Positions 8,409 to 17,608 are shown, counted from the stretch's first letter. The stretch is 64,000 nucleotides of DNA from Lewinellaceae bacterium (GCA_020636405.1 JACJXW010000004.1:806001-870000), one strand, 5' to 3'. Notes: a model not told the origin generated them from the sequence alone. Made by a program: numbers and translations.

Positions 8409-9314
8409 TCAATGGAGGGCCTTCTCCGTCGAAAGCGCCCGCTCTTTCTGGTTCTTCAACAGGAATTTCACCATCGCTTCGTTGACGACGGCCGGCATTT
8501 CGTAGTTGATCAGGTGTGCGGTGTCCAGGTGGATCACCCGTTCCAGGCCGGGCATCCGGCGCGCCCGTTGCTCGAGCCGGTGAGGTGGGCCGATGACCTC
8601 GTCTTTCAATCCCAGGAACAGGAGGGCCGGACATTTTACCTGAGCCAGGCGCCGTGCGGATATTTTGTTCGGCCGGGTGACGAAACTACTATCTACCCCC
8701 TGGAAAAACCCTTCAAACCAAGGCTCGTAGGTGTCCAATACCTTCGGGTTGTACCCGGCCGACCAATGGATGAGTTTCTGGATGTTTTTTTCAGAGGGAA
8801 ACAATACGAAGTACAGGATCTTCAGTATCGTCCACAGGTTGGCGGGGGCGAGCCCCATAGGGCCAAAGAGCACGAGGTGTTCCACCTGTTCCGGGTGGCT
8901 GATGGCAAAGTTTAGGGCCAAACAACCTCCGGCGGAACCCCCGGCGAAGTTGGCTTTCTCAATTCCCAGTTGGGTTAAAATGGTTGCGAGCCATTCCACT
9001 TGCTCCCCGGCATTCCTGTTTTTCCGGTAGGGTACGCTCAGCCCCACTTCGCCCAGAACATCGATGGCAAATACCCGGAAATGGGCAGCGAGCGCCTCAA
9101 TATTGGGTTTCCAGACGATATTGGCCGTGCTGGCCGCATGCAGAAGAACGAGCGGTGGGGCCGACTCTTCCCCGCATGTGAGCACATGGGTGATGCCGTG
9201 TTCCGTCTTAATGAATTGCTGTTCAAAAGGTACCGGCCAATCGTCGAGTTGTTCCTGATACAGGCGTAGAAATAGCGATTCGGCCTCTGCTGTGCGGAAA
9301 ATGGGGTTTTGCAT
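8409..9314 (-). CDS. Alpha/beta hydrolase
   Basis: The 301-residue protein shows the complete fold pattern: PPLVLLHAASTANIVW (oxyanion region), FAGGSAGGCLAL with the nucleophile Ser in GxSxG (about residue 127), LFLGLKDEVIGPP with the acid Asp, and LDTAHLINYEMP with the catalytic His. No signal peptide is present. It is probably a carboxylic-ester or C-C hydrolase of small molecules. The minus-strand sequence TACCTTTT before the start resembles a weak promoter. A 19-codon frame (8346-8405) begins just after the stop but has no further support. Confidence 0.9.
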   Translation of the reverse strand: MQNPIFRTAEAESLFLRLYQEQLDDWPVPFEQQFIKTEHGITHVLTCGEESAPPLVLLHAASTANIVWKPNIEALAAHFRVFAIDVLGEVGLSVPYRKNRNAGEQVEWLATILTQLGIEKANFAGGSAGGCLALNFAISHPEQVEHLVLFGPMGLAPANLWTILKILYFVLFPSEKNIQKLIHWSAGYNPKVLDTYEPWFEGFFQGVDSSFVTRPNKISARRLAQVKCPALLFLGLKDEVIGPPHRLEQRARRMPGLERVIHLDTAHLINYEMPAVVNEAMVKFLLKNQKERALSTEKALH

Positions 9315-9467
9315 GGGCGTTGGATTTTGGCCTGAAAGAAAAGGTACTGTAGGATGTTTCGAAAAAAAATGACTACGGACAATGCCGGAAGGTGACTTTT
9401 GTCAGGCACGAACAAAAAAGCCTTTGCTTTGTTATACTTTCAATAATTATTGAAAAAATTGAATGCT

Positions 9468-10736
9468 ATGAAAAGTGTAATCACCTGCGATATGGAAGGC
9501 CGTATCGAAACTTTCAATAAAGGAGCTGAGGCGTTGTTCGGATACGCGGCGGATGAAGTCATCGGCAAAGAGCGGGTATCCGTTTTTTCTCCTGGGGAGA
9601 TCGTTTTGCAAAATGTGCCGGTGTGGTTGGAGGAGGCGAGCCGGGAAGGGGAGTACGTTACAGAGACGAAGTTCGTCCGTAAGGACGGTTCGTTCTTCAA
9701 TGCCCGCATTCGCATTACCCCTACGTTTGCCAATGGCAAGAGCGAAGGCCAGACGGGCTACTGCGGAGTGACGGAAGCCATCGGCGAGGAGGTGGAGGTT
9801 CCTATTCGCTGGACGACAAAACTGATCCGGGTGCTGGCCATTACCCGCATGCCTTTTATTTCGGCGGTGGCCATGCCGGCGTTCATCGGTGGCGCTTATG
9901 CTTATCATTACCTGCTCGACGGTACGGCTGCATTCAACTGGTTGTTCTTTTCCCTGGCAGTGGCAGGGATTATCCTGCTTCATTTGGGCAGCAATGTGAT
10001 GAACGACTATTTCGATGTGAAGGACGGCACCGACGGCGCTAACAATGATTACTTTTTACAGTTTTCCGGTGGCAGCCGTGCTATTGAATTGGGCCTGATC
10101 ACATTGGAGGGGACTCGTCGGCTGGGCCTGGCGCTCATTGCGGCCGCGGCGCTCATCGGCCTGTACCTGGCCTATGAGTCCGGCCTGGTGACTCTGGGTA
10201 TCGGCCTGGCTGGCCTGGCTATCGGATATCTGTACACAGCGCCGCCGGTGCGCCTGGTAGCCAGAAAAGGTTTAGGTGAACTGGGTATTGCCCTTGCTTT
10301 CGGGCCGCTGGTTACTGCCGGCATCGTTTACGTCCTGGTTCAACAGTTGACTCCCATGGCATTCCTGATCGGCCTGCCCGTGGGCCTGCTGACGGCCAAT
10401 ATCCTGCTCATCAATGAATTTCCGGACGCTGAAGCTGATGCTACGACCGGAAAGAACCACCTGGTAGTTGCCTTTGGAAAAGAAAGGAGCACGTATATCT
10501 ATCTGGCTATCTTGCTGATGGCCTTCTTCAGCAACCTGGCAGTCGTATGGCTGCTGCCGGGGATCAATGGCTGGCTGGTTGGTGTGAGTATCCTTTCCGT
10601 GGCTGGGGGAGGGCTGATATTCCGGCATATCCGCCGGCATTACAACGACAGGGAACTGGTGCAGTCCAATAAAAATACCATTGCCCTCAGTGCGCTGACC
10701 GGCTTGCTGACTGCCGTGGCGCTGATGCTGCATTGA
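9468..10736 (+). CDS. PAS domain fused to UbiA-family prenyltransferase (MenA-like)
   Basis: The start was set at ATG 9468 (MKSVITCDMEGRIETFNKG), giving 422 residues. Residues about 1-105 are a PAS sensory domain (NKGAEALFGYAADEVIGK, then FVRKDGSFFNARIRITP, then GYCGVTEAI). Residues about 125-422 are a polytopic prenyltransferase with about eight hydrophobic segments. Its first Asp-rich motif is NVMNDYFDVKDGTD and its second is NEFPDAEADATTGKNH, like the two Mg-diphosphate sites of UbiA/MenA enzymes. Known relatives attach a polyprenyl chain to an aromatic acceptor in quinone synthesis. The PAS part could sense redox state, oxygen or a ligand and tune the membrane enzyme (inference). No stop or frameshift separates the parts. 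No men genes are adjacent. Confidence 0.85.
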   Translation: MKSVITCDMEGRIETFNKGAEALFGYAADEVIGKERVSVFSPGEIVLQNVPVWLEEASREGEYVTETKFVRKDGSFFNARIRITPTFANGKSEGQTGYCGVTEAIGEEVEVPIRWTTKLIRVLAITRMPFISAVAMPAFIGGAYAYHYLLDGTAAFNWLFFSLAVAGIILLHLGSNVMNDYFDVKDGTDGANNDYFLQFSGGSRAIELGLITLEGTRRLGLALIAAAALIGLYLAYESGLVTLGIGLAGLAIGYLYTAPPVRLVARKGLGELGIALAFGPLVTAGIVYVLVQQLTPMAFLIGLPVGLLTANILLINEFPDAEADATTGKNHLVVAFGKERSTYIYLAILLMAFFSNLAVVWLLPGINGWLVGVSILSVAGGGLIFRHIRRHYNDRELVQSNKNTIALSALTGLLTAVALMLH

Positions 10737-10802
10737 TCGGTTTCATGGTTTGCCCGTGGTGGTACGGCGTCAGGAAAGAAGGCGTGCTCCCTGGCAGAGA
10801 TC

Positions 10803-10876
10803 GTCACTTTTATGATCGTTATTTTTGTAATGATTATGAAAGTAACGATTATTTTTATAATCATTGTAAAAGTAAC
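10803..10876. repeat. Short imperfect palindromic repeats upstream of the acyl-CoA dehydrogenase
   Basis: GTCACTTTTATGATCG is mirrored by the stretch ending AAAGTAAC at 10846. A second unit (ATTTTTATAATCATTG) also ends AAAGTAAC at 10876. The stretch is very AT-rich and lies in the 332-bp gap 10737-11068, which holds no gene. It could be an operator or a decayed element. Confidence 0.4.
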
Positions 10877-10957
10877 CACTTTGCGGGCAGCACGGGTGCT
10901 TCTGTTCTCCTGAACGCTAAAAAATCCGCTTTCTGGATGTTCTTTTTATGGATTTCA

Positions 10958-11034
10958 GCGAATTTTCGCAAAAACTTTTTCGTTTGGCTTTACATTAAGG
11001 CAAAAACGTTATAATTTAGTAGCGAATTTTCGCT
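10958..11034 (+). promoter_or_regulatory. Twin GCGAA-TT-TTCGC palindromes, candidate operator pair
   Basis: The palindrome GCGAATTTTCGC occurs at 10958-10969 and again, extended to AGCGAATTTTCGCT, at 11021-11034, 35 bases before the acyl-CoA dehydrogenase start. Between them are a TTTACA (10989-10994) and a TATAAT (11010-11015). Two identical dyads around a promoter-like stretch suggest repressor binding, as TetR-type regulators do for fatty-acid genes (inference). Confidence 0.45.
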
Positions 11035-11068
11035 AATTATTTCAATTATTTGTCAAAACAGCCCGGAA

Positions 11069-12868
11069 ATGCAAGATACACTCGTTAAACCTATGGTCCT
11101 GAAAGGAGGAGAGTTCCTGGTCAAGGACGCTACTCCCGAAGCGACCTTCATACCCGAAGAGATCAATGAAGAGCAAAAAATGATCGCCGACATGGTGCGT
11201 GATTTTCTCCAAAGCGAGCTCCTGCCCAATGTGGGCCGCATCGAAAAGCAGGAAGAAGGCCTGACACCCGGCCTGCTGGAGAAAATGGGCGAGCTTGGCC
11301 TGCTGGGAACGCATATGCCGGAAGCTTACGGTGGTATGGAACTGGATACCAACACCAATACGCTGATCTGTGATGTGCTCGGCCCTGCCGGTGCATTTAC
11401 CGTCCCCTACGCTGTACAGACCGGTATCGGCATGCTGCCCCTGCTGTACTATGGAAACGAGGAGCAAAAGCAGAAATACCTGACGCGCCTGATCAGTGGC
11501 GAACTCAAGGCTGCCTACTGCCTGACGGAGCCGAGCTCCGGCTCCGACGCCCTGGCTGCCAAAACAAGGGCTGACCTTTCCCCGGACGGCAGGCACTACA
11601 TCATCAATGGCCAGAAAATGTGGATCTCGAATGCCGGCTTTGCCGACATGTATATCGTATTTGCGCAGGTGGATGGCGATAAATTCACCGGCTTCATTGT
11701 CGAACGCAATAGTGAGGGGCTGACACTGGGCGCCGAGGAGAACAAACTGGGGATCAAGGGGTCTTCTACCCGCCAGGTGTTCTTCGAAAACGTGAAGGTT
11801 CCGAAGGAGAATGTACTGGGAGAGATCGGTAAAGGACACCTCATTGCCTTCAATGTTCTGAATGTGGGCAGGTTCAAGTTGTGTGCCCTCTGTATCGGCG
11901 GAGCAAAGCAGAGCATTACTTCTGCGGTTCGGTATGCCAATGAGCGCGTTCAGTTCAAGCAGCCGATTGCCAGTTTCGGCGCCATTCAGCACAAGCTGGC
12001 CGAGCAGGCCATACGGGTCTTTGCAGTAGAAAGCGCCATGTACCGCGTTTCCCATCTGATGCAAATGAAAAATAAGGCGCTGATGGATGAGGGTGTAAGC
12101 TTTGCCGAGGCCAAGTTGCAGGCCGCTGAAGAGTACGCCATCGAGTGTGCTTTGCTCAAAGTATCAGGCTCAGAGGCCCTGGATTTTGTCGTGGATGAAA
12201 CTGTCCAGGTTCACGGAGGTATGGGATATTCCGAGGAAGGCACTGCCGCCCGGGTTTATCGCGATGCCCGCATCAACCGCATCTACGAAGGGACCAATGA
12301 GATCAACCGGCTGCTGTCTGTAGATATGCTGCTGCGCCGGGGGATGAAGGGCGCCCTGGATATCGTTGGGCCAGCCTGGGAAGTCCAGAAAGAACTGGCG
12401 TCCATGCCGGGCTTCAGCCAGGTGGAAGGCCCATACGGGGAAGAGCGTAAAGCAGTGAAGGACTTCAAGAAAGCAGTTCTGATGGTAGCCGGCGCCGCCG
12501 CCAAAATGCAGATGGACGGCAAGCTCAACCTCAAGAATGAGCAAGAGGTCATTATGAATGTGTCGGACATGCTCAACGATGTGCTCACCGCCGAGTCCCT
12601 GCTGTTGCGGGTAGAAAAGCTGGCTGACATACAGAAGAAGATCGATCAGGAAGTGTACGAAGGTATGTTGAAGGTTTTCCTGTCCGATGCTACTGCCCGC
12701 ATCCTCAAGAACGGAACGGATGCTCTGGCCTCCTTTGCCGAAGGCGACTTGCTGCGCATCCTGCTCCTGGGCCTGAAGCGCTTCACCAAATATCCGCCGG
12801 TGAACGTCAAGGCAGAACGCCGCAGGATAGCAAGCGTGATGATCGATGCGAATGAATATTGCTTTTAG
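11069..12868 (+). CDS. Acyl-CoA dehydrogenase, long (VLCAD-like) form
   Basis: The 599-residue flavoenzyme would catalyse alpha,beta-dehydrogenation of acyl-CoA in fatty-acid beta-oxidation. Visible are the N-terminal helical domain (30-150), the FAD/substrate segment CLTEPSSGSDA (about 150) and the middle beta-domain (MWISNAGFADMYIVFAQ). The C-terminal helical domain carries QVHGGMGYSEEGTAARVYRDARINRIYEGTNE. The segment holding the usual catalytic Glu is present (RIYEGTNEI). About 180 extra C-terminal residues distinguish it from the 380-residue soluble forms and match the VLCAD-like group. It is monocistronic behind a candidate operator pair. Confidence 0.93.
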   Translation: MQDTLVKPMVLKGGEFLVKDATPEATFIPEEINEEQKMIADMVRDFLQSELLPNVGRIEKQEEGLTPGLLEKMGELGLLGTHMPEAYGGMELDTNTNTLICDVLGPAGAFTVPYAVQTGIGMLPLLYYGNEEQKQKYLTRLISGELKAAYCLTEPSSGSDALAAKTRADLSPDGRHYIINGQKMWISNAGFADMYIVFAQVDGDKFTGFIVERNSEGLTLGAEENKLGIKGSSTRQVFFENVKVPKENVLGEIGKGHLIAFNVLNVGRFKLCALCIGGAKQSITSAVRYANERVQFKQPIASFGAIQHKLAEQAIRVFAVESAMYRVSHLMQMKNKALMDEGVSFAEAKLQAAEEYAIECALLKVSGSEALDFVVDETVQVHGGMGYSEEGTAARVYRDARINRIYEGTNEINRLLSVDMLLRRGMKGALDIVGPAWEVQKELASMPGFSQVEGPYGEERKAVKDFKKAVLMVAGAAAKMQMDGKLNLKNEQEVIMNVSDMLNDVLTAESLLLRVEKLADIQKKIDQEVYEGMLKVFLSDATARILKNGTDALASFAEGDLLRILLLGLKRFTKYPPVNVKAERRRIASVMIDANEYCF

Positions 12869-12952
12869 AGGAACAGTATAGTGTATCCTTTGGGCAGGGG
12901 GATGGTATTGGGGGGCTTTGCATCCGTTAATGCACGAAACACCGCCAGGCAT

Positions 12953-13465
12953 TCATATCCTGATGTGCATCCTCAGCCTTAGCTTTCCGGTTTCGGTGGT
13001 GGGCAGCAGGAGGCGCATGGCGGGGAGCAGCGGGCCATAGCCCATTGCGGCCATCATCAATCCGAGGTCGACGATACAACCATCTTTGCTGAGTTGCACC
13101 CCATCGGGGAGCACCTCAGCAATTTTCTTTTGGAAGAAGTTGATCAGCTGCCGGTCCAGCATATTCAGGCCATCCAGGAAATGGAGGAACAGCTGAGTAT
13201 GGCCGGATCCGTCTATTCCCCCTTCCATTTTCATTCTGATCCGGCGGCGGACCGTACCGGCTACGGGCACCTTTGCCGCCAGTTCAAGGTAGAGGATGTT
13301 GTCGTCGTGCAGGCTCAGGCCGATCTCCTGCAAAGTGTCGCTGCGCAGCTCGAGGAGCTGTTCATTGATCAAAGCCTGGGAGATGGGAATATCCATTGGG
13401 ATATCTGCGCCCTGAAAATGGCGGAGGTCGCCTTGTTCTATTTTTTCGAGGATAACATTCTTCAT
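12953..13465 (-). CDS. Conserved-looking hypothetical protein
   Basis: The 170-residue protein has no signal peptide or membrane segment. It reads as two strand-rich halves (ADIPMDIPISQALINEQLLE and KVPVAGTVRRRIRMKM) around short helices, with a C-terminal Leu/Arg-rich tail (RLLLPTTETGKLRLRMHI). I do not recognise a family. The minus frame is preferred over the overlapping plus frame because its composition is ordinary for a soluble protein. It is divergent from the YbaB-like gene, and the shared 115-bp region carries the latter's promoter. Confidence 0.6.
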   Translation of the reverse strand: MKNVILEKIEQGDLRHFQGADIPMDIPISQALINEQLLELRSDTLQEIGLSLHDDNILYLELAAKVPVAGTVRRRIRMKMEGGIDGSGHTQLFLHFLDGLNMLDRQLINFFQKKIAEVLPDGVQLSKDGCIVDLGLMMAAMGYGPLLPAMRLLLPTTETGKLRLRMHIRI

Positions 13466-13483
13466 GGTTCCGGCAAGATAGTG

Positions 13484-13515
13484 TTTTTACACCATTCCGT
13501 AAAAGTGTACCTTTG
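13484..13515 (+). promoter_or_regulatory. Promoter of the YbaB/EbfC-like gene
   Basis: TACCTTTG (13508-13515) matches the TAnnTTTG element, with a TTTTTA run at about 13484-13489 in the upstream-element position. The start codon is 64 bases downstream. Confidence 0.55.
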
Positions 13516-13579
13516 CCCGCCGTAGGATAAACCCAATGCATTCAACTTTGTATTCTATTGTAAACTAAATCCAAGAGCT

Positions 13580-13897
13580 ATGTTTGGAGACCTGATGGGC
13601 AACATGAAAGAGCAACAGAAGGAAATGCGCCGCAAACTGGCGGAATTCCGGGTGGAAGCGGAGGCTGGCAATGGCGCCGTCCGGGTGACGGCCAACGCCA
13701 ACCGCGAGCTGATCGATATACAATTCGATAAGGAGAAGCTCGACTGGGACGATGCGGAGATGGTGCAGGACCTGATCGTCGCTGCCGTCAATAAAGCGTT
13801 GGAAAAAGCGGCCGAAAAAGAGGCCGAGGAAGCCCAGAACATTATGAAGAATATGCTGCCTCCGGGCCTGGGCGACCTGGGTGGCCTGTTCGGCTAA
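13580..13897 (+). CDS. YbaB/EbfC family nucleoid-associated protein
   Basis: The 105-residue protein has the family layout. There is an N-terminal Met/Gln-rich helix (MFGDLMGNMKEQQKEMRRKL), a central strand pair (EAGNGAVRVTANANRELIDIQ) and a C-terminal helix (VQDLIVAAVNKALEKAAEKE). A Gly/Leu-rich tail (PPGLGDLGGLFG) ends it. Known members form dimers that bind DNA and often sit beside dnaX and recR. Here dnaX is about 40 kb away and neither recR nor dnaX is adjacent. Length is typical. Confidence 0.92.
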   Translation: MFGDLMGNMKEQQKEMRRKLAEFRVEAEAGNGAVRVTANANRELIDIQFDKEKLDWDDAEMVQDLIVAAVNKALEKAAEKEAEEAQNIMKNMLPPGLGDLGGLFG

Positions 13898-13993
13898 AAG
13901 AGGGGCCATCGTGGGGCTGAAAAGAAGCTTCACCCTATGGACTGAGCATGCTGAGCAGATGCTGTCGCTGCGGCACCAACCCACAGGCTGCAT

Positions 13994-14024
13994 TTTGCCT
14001 GTTACCGGGCTGAGTATATATTTG
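13994..14024 (+). promoter_or_regulatory. Promoter of the LamG/T9SS gene
   Basis: TTTG (13994-13997), a 19-base spacer and TATATTTG (14017-14024) match the Bacteroidota consensus exactly, giving a leader of about 100 bases. Confidence 0.65.
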
Positions 14025-14132
14025 CAGCATCGCTGAATGCATGATCTTTAAGAATTGGAAAATCTTAACCCTGCCCTTTGCGTTAAAACACCTGGTGAAC
14101 CAAAATTCCATTTTAAAAAAGGAAAGAATTCC

Positions 14133-15371
14133 ATGAGATACTGCTTTTTTCTCTTCTCTGTATTTTTGAGCGGCGCTGTGGCGCTTCCCGCCCAGACTAC
14201 AATAGGCCTGGTGGCTTATTACACTTTAGACTCCATTTATCGCGATGTGACCGGCAACACGGCGAACACCGGTACGCCGGCAGGCGGCCCTTACTTCACC
14301 TGCGGCGCCGAACGGGACGCCCTCTTCCTGGACGGACAGGACGACGAGGTGGTCATCCTGAGCGGCCCGGTCAACGATGAGTTTGACGATGAGGACGTGA
14401 CCGTCAGCCTGTACATCAAGCCTGCGGGAGGAGACGGCACCCAGTATGTCTTGTCCAAACGAAGCCCGAGCTGTTTCGGGGGCAATGAGTTTTACATCCG
14501 GTATGTGCCCAGTTCGCGCACGGTCAATGCCGTTTTGCTGGAAACGCCGGATAAATCGGTGTTCCTGTCTCACCAGCTGAAGAATACGGCCTGCTGGCAG
14601 CACATTGCTGTTGTGCGTGAAGGCGGGCGGGCGCGCCTGTACATCAATGGCGAACGGGTGCAACTGCTGACGACCGCTAACCGCCTGGATATTTTCAACG
14701 ACGGCAACCTGACCATCGGCAACAGCGATTGCAAAACGGCGACGGAAAAGCCCTTCCGGGGCCTGGTCGATGAGCTGCGGGTGTACAACCGGGCACTGGA
14801 TGACAAGGAGATCCGGGAGTTGTACTTCGCACCGGACCAGATACAAAGCGAAACTGCGGTGATCAACGTTTTCCTGGGCGAGTCGGTGGACATCGAGCTG
14901 ACCAACACCTGCGCTACCTCTTTTACCTGGACGCCGGCAGACGGCGTTTCCGACCCCACGATCGCCGATCCTGCCATCACTCCCAAGGAAAAGGGCGAGA
15001 TCCTCTATACGGTCGCTCTGGCGGATACCATCACCTCTTGTGTGGCACGGGATTCCATTCTCATCGACGTGATCGACCCGGACGACCTCGACTGCAATGC
15101 CATCTTCCTGCCCAATGCTTTTACGCCCAATGGAGACGGGCTCAATGAAACCTACGGCATCAGCAACCCCTATTCGGTACAGGAACTGCTCTCCTTCGAC
15201 ATCATAGACCGATGGGGCAATAAGGTCTTTTCCACCACCGACCCTTTCGAACGCTGGGATGGCTTTTACCGGGGGAAGGCCGTCAATTCCGGGGTGATGC
15301 GTTATCAGCTGAATTTCATCTGCGAAGGGGAAGAGCAGGTCCTGACGGGTAATGTGTCTATCCTGAGGTGA
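14133..15371 (+). CDS. LamG-domain surface protein with T9SS type B sorting domain
   Basis: Start ATG 14133 gives 412 residues opening with a signal peptide (MRYCFFLFSVFLSGAVALPAQ); the longer in-frame start would hide it. Residues about 25-235 are a LamG/concanavalin-like fold (VAYYTLDSIYRD, then CWQHIAVVREGGRARLYING, then FRGLVDELRVYNRALDDKEI). A PKD-like Cys-containing stretch follows (about 240-330). The C-terminal 85 residues (IFLPNAFTPNGDGLNETYGI, then WGNKVFSTTDPFERWDG, then NVSILR) are the gliding motility-associated type B sorting domain. The protein is therefore exported by T9SS and probably binds carbohydrate or matrix. Confidence 0.9.
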   Translation: MRYCFFLFSVFLSGAVALPAQTTIGLVAYYTLDSIYRDVTGNTANTGTPAGGPYFTCGAERDALFLDGQDDEVVILSGPVNDEFDDEDVTVSLYIKPAGGDGTQYVLSKRSPSCFGGNEFYIRYVPSSRTVNAVLLETPDKSVFLSHQLKNTACWQHIAVVREGGRARLYINGERVQLLTTANRLDIFNDGNLTIGNSDCKTATEKPFRGLVDELRVYNRALDDKEIRELYFAPDQIQSETAVINVFLGESVDIELTNTCATSFTWTPADGVSDPTIADPAITPKEKGEILYTVALADTITSCVARDSILIDVIDPDDLDCNAIFLPNAFTPNGDGLNETYGISNPYSVQELLSFDIIDRWGNKVFSTTDPFERWDGFYRGKAVNSGVMRYQLNFICEGEEQVLTGNVSILR

Positions 15372-15425
15372 TTTTCGTGGAAAATCAATATTTTAGTGCC
15401 CTTAAGTTTCCAAAAAGATAAAGTT

Positions 15426-16868
15426 ATGAATTCCAGACAACTCGTTTTGGGGGTGCTTCTGCTGGCCGTTTGGGCCGGCTGTACACCCAAAACCACAGAA
15501 CCTGCTACTGCCCCGGAGAAGAAAGAGGAGCCGGTATCTACCGTCAAGCCTCCTACTAAAGAAGAAAAGCTGAGCCCCTGCCCAAAATTCCAGGACGCTC
15601 CTCATCCGGATGAAGCGGAAACCAACTACGTGCTCTATCGGGACTTCCTGAAGGTGAATGATTGGGATAAGGCCTTCCAATTGTGGAAAAAAGTATATGC
15701 TGTTGCCCCCGCTGCTGATGGCCGCCGCAATACCGTCTACGCCGACGGCATCCGCTTCTACGAGTATTTCATCTCTCAAACCACCGACTCCGCCAGAGTG
15801 CACGCCTACGTCGATACCATCTTTTCCATCTACGACGAGATCGACCGCTGTTATTCTGAAGGCGGTTACATTCCAGCCCGCAAAGCTTTCGACCTGTACT
15901 ACAAATACCCGTACCGGGCCACCAAAAAGGAGATATACAATATGTTCAAACAGGCCATCGATAGCGACGGCCTCAATACGCCCGACTTTGTGCTCAACCC
16001 TTTCTCCGCGCTCCTGGTGGAACTCTACGATGCCGGCGAGATCTCTCAGCAGGAAGCCTACAAATACCAGGACATGGTGGGCAAGGTGCTGAATGAAGGG
16101 CTGAAGACCTGCAAAGGCAAAGCCTGCGACCGCTGGAAGATCATCGAAGAGTACGCCCCGGTACGCCTGGAATACTTTGAGACCGTGCAGGGTTTTTATC
16201 CCTGCGATTACTATATGGACAAGTACTATCCGGAGTTTGAAGCGAACCAGGGAGATTGCGACGTAGTGCGCACGGTGTATAGCCGCCTGAAGTGGGGCGG
16301 GTGTTCTGAGTCGGACGAGAAGTTTCGCACGCTCATCCGGATAGGCAACCAGAACTGCAAGCCGGAGCCCGGCCCGGCCGAACTGGCCTACATCCTGTTG
16401 CGGGAGGCGAAGTATCCGGAGTCCATCGAAGCCTTCCAAAAGGCCATTGAAGAAGAGAGTGATGTGAATAAAAAGGCCACCTATGCCCTTACCATCGCTA
16501 AGATCTACAATGTGCACCTGCGCAACTTCCCCCGCGCCCGCCAGTGGGCCTTGCAGGCTGCCGATATCCGTTCCGGCTGGGGTGAGCCTTACATCCTCAT
16601 CGGACGCCTCTACGCCTCCAGCGGGCCGCTCTGTGGCCCGGGCACCGGCTGGGACAGCCAGGTCGTTACCTGGGTCGCCATCGATATGTGGGCCAAGGCC
16701 AAGGCCATCGACCCCAGCGTGGCCGCCGAAGCCAACAAATGGATCGGCCGCTACAGCCAGTATATGCCCAACCGGGAAGATGTTTTCATCCGTAATCTGA
16801 AGGCCGGCGACAGCTATTACGTCGGCTGCTGGATACAGACAACGACGACGATACGGACGTCGGATTAG
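15426..16868 (+). CDS. TPR-containing lipoprotein, paralogue of the protein at 49118-50521
   Basis: Start ATG 15426 gives 480 residues with a lipoprotein signal (MNSRQLVLGVLLLAVWAGC; Cys19 would be lipidated). A Pro/Lys/Glu-rich tether follows. The body is helical and repeat-like (YVLYRDFLKVNDWDKAFQLW, then KVYAVAPAADGRRNTVYADG, then ESIEAFQKAIEEES, then RARQWALQAADIRSGWGEPY). It shares this order and many exact words with the protein at 49118, including APAADG and the closing YYVGCWI/VSVGCGI segment. It is probably periplasmic or surface-attached. A terminator follows it. The role is unknown. Confidence 0.82.
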   Translation: MNSRQLVLGVLLLAVWAGCTPKTTEPATAPEKKEEPVSTVKPPTKEEKLSPCPKFQDAPHPDEAETNYVLYRDFLKVNDWDKAFQLWKKVYAVAPAADGRRNTVYADGIRFYEYFISQTTDSARVHAYVDTIFSIYDEIDRCYSEGGYIPARKAFDLYYKYPYRATKKEIYNMFKQAIDSDGLNTPDFVLNPFSALLVELYDAGEISQQEAYKYQDMVGKVLNEGLKTCKGKACDRWKIIEEYAPVRLEYFETVQGFYPCDYYMDKYYPEFEANQGDCDVVRTVYSRLKWGGCSESDEKFRTLIRIGNQNCKPEPGPAELAYILLREAKYPESIEAFQKAIEEESDVNKKATYALTIAKIYNVHLRNFPRARQWALQAADIRSGWGEPYILIGRLYASSGPLCGPGTGWDSQVVTWVAIDMWAKAKAIDPSVAAEANKWIGRYSQYMPNREDVFIRNLKAGDSYYVGCWIQTTTTIRTSD

Positions 16869-16891
16869 AAGGTGGCTGGTGGAGTTGATAC

Positions 16892-16924
16892 AAAAAGCGG
16901 TTGGTGAAATTCAACCGTTTTTTG
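16892..16924 (+). terminator. Rho-independent terminator after the TPR lipoprotein gene
   Basis: CGGTTG (16898-16903) pairs with CAACCG (16912-16917) and is followed by six Ts. The rest of the gap 16869-17188 shows no gene. A GTTGGTAA/TTACCCAAC dyad at 17149-17172 lies just before the next start and could be regulatory. Confidence 0.75.
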
Positions 16925-17188
16925 TATTTTAGAAAGAAATCTATTGCTATGGCTCCCATCTCACGCGCGCTGGCCTTTCTCTTTTGAACCACCACTATCC
17001 GTACTCGCCCGGGAGAGTAGGGGAGAGGCCTCCTTTCCCGGCGCCCGGGGCGGCAAGATCTTTCCCTCAAAGCCAACAGGGTTGATGTAGCAAAAAAAAT
17101 ATTCAAATCAGCCACCTGGCAATTGGTATTTTATTTTGTATTTTACTGGTTGGTAAAATTTTATTACCCAACTAAAAAACAAAACGAA

Positions 17189-17608
17189 ATGGATGTCAAG
17201 AAATTTGCTATCGGAACCCTCGCGGGCGGAGTCGCTTTTTTCCTGCTCGGCTGGCTGCTTTACGGGATTTTGTTCATGAATTATTTTGAGGCTAACGCCG
17301 GATCCGCTACTGGCGTAAGTAAAGAGTCCATGAATATGGTGGCCCTGTTCCTGGGCAATCTGGCCATGGCGGCGCTTTACACCCTTATATTCCTGCGTTG
17401 GGCCAATATCTCTACTTTCATGGGAGGGCTCAAGGCCGGCGCGCTGATCGGTTTATTGGTTGCTCTGGGCCTGGACCTGACCATGTTCGGGACGACCAAC
17501 CTTATGACGCTGAACGGCATGGTGATGGATGTGGTAGTTTCTACGGTCATGACGGCAATTGCCGCTGGTGTGATCGGATGGGTATTGGGTATGGGCAAGA
17601 AAGAATGA
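17189..17608 (+). CDS. Small integral membrane protein (DUF1761-like pattern)
   Basis: ATG 17189 gives 139 residues, preferred to the longer frame because the extra N-terminus comes from an AT-rich promoter-like stretch. Four hydrophobic segments are visible: FAIGTLAGGVAFFLLGWLLY, MVALFLGNLAMAALYTLIFL, KAGALIGLLVALGLDLTMFG and VMTAIAAGVIGWVLG. The layout resembles DUF1761-type membrane proteins of unknown function, but the match is by pattern only. It is monocistronic. Confidence 0.78.
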   Translation: MDVKKFAIGTLAGGVAFFLLGWLLYGILFMNYFEANAGSATGVSKESMNMVALFLGNLAMAALYTLIFLRWANISTFMGGLKAGALIGLLVALGLDLTMFGTTNLMTLNGMVMDVVVSTVMTAIAAGVIGWVLGMGKKE

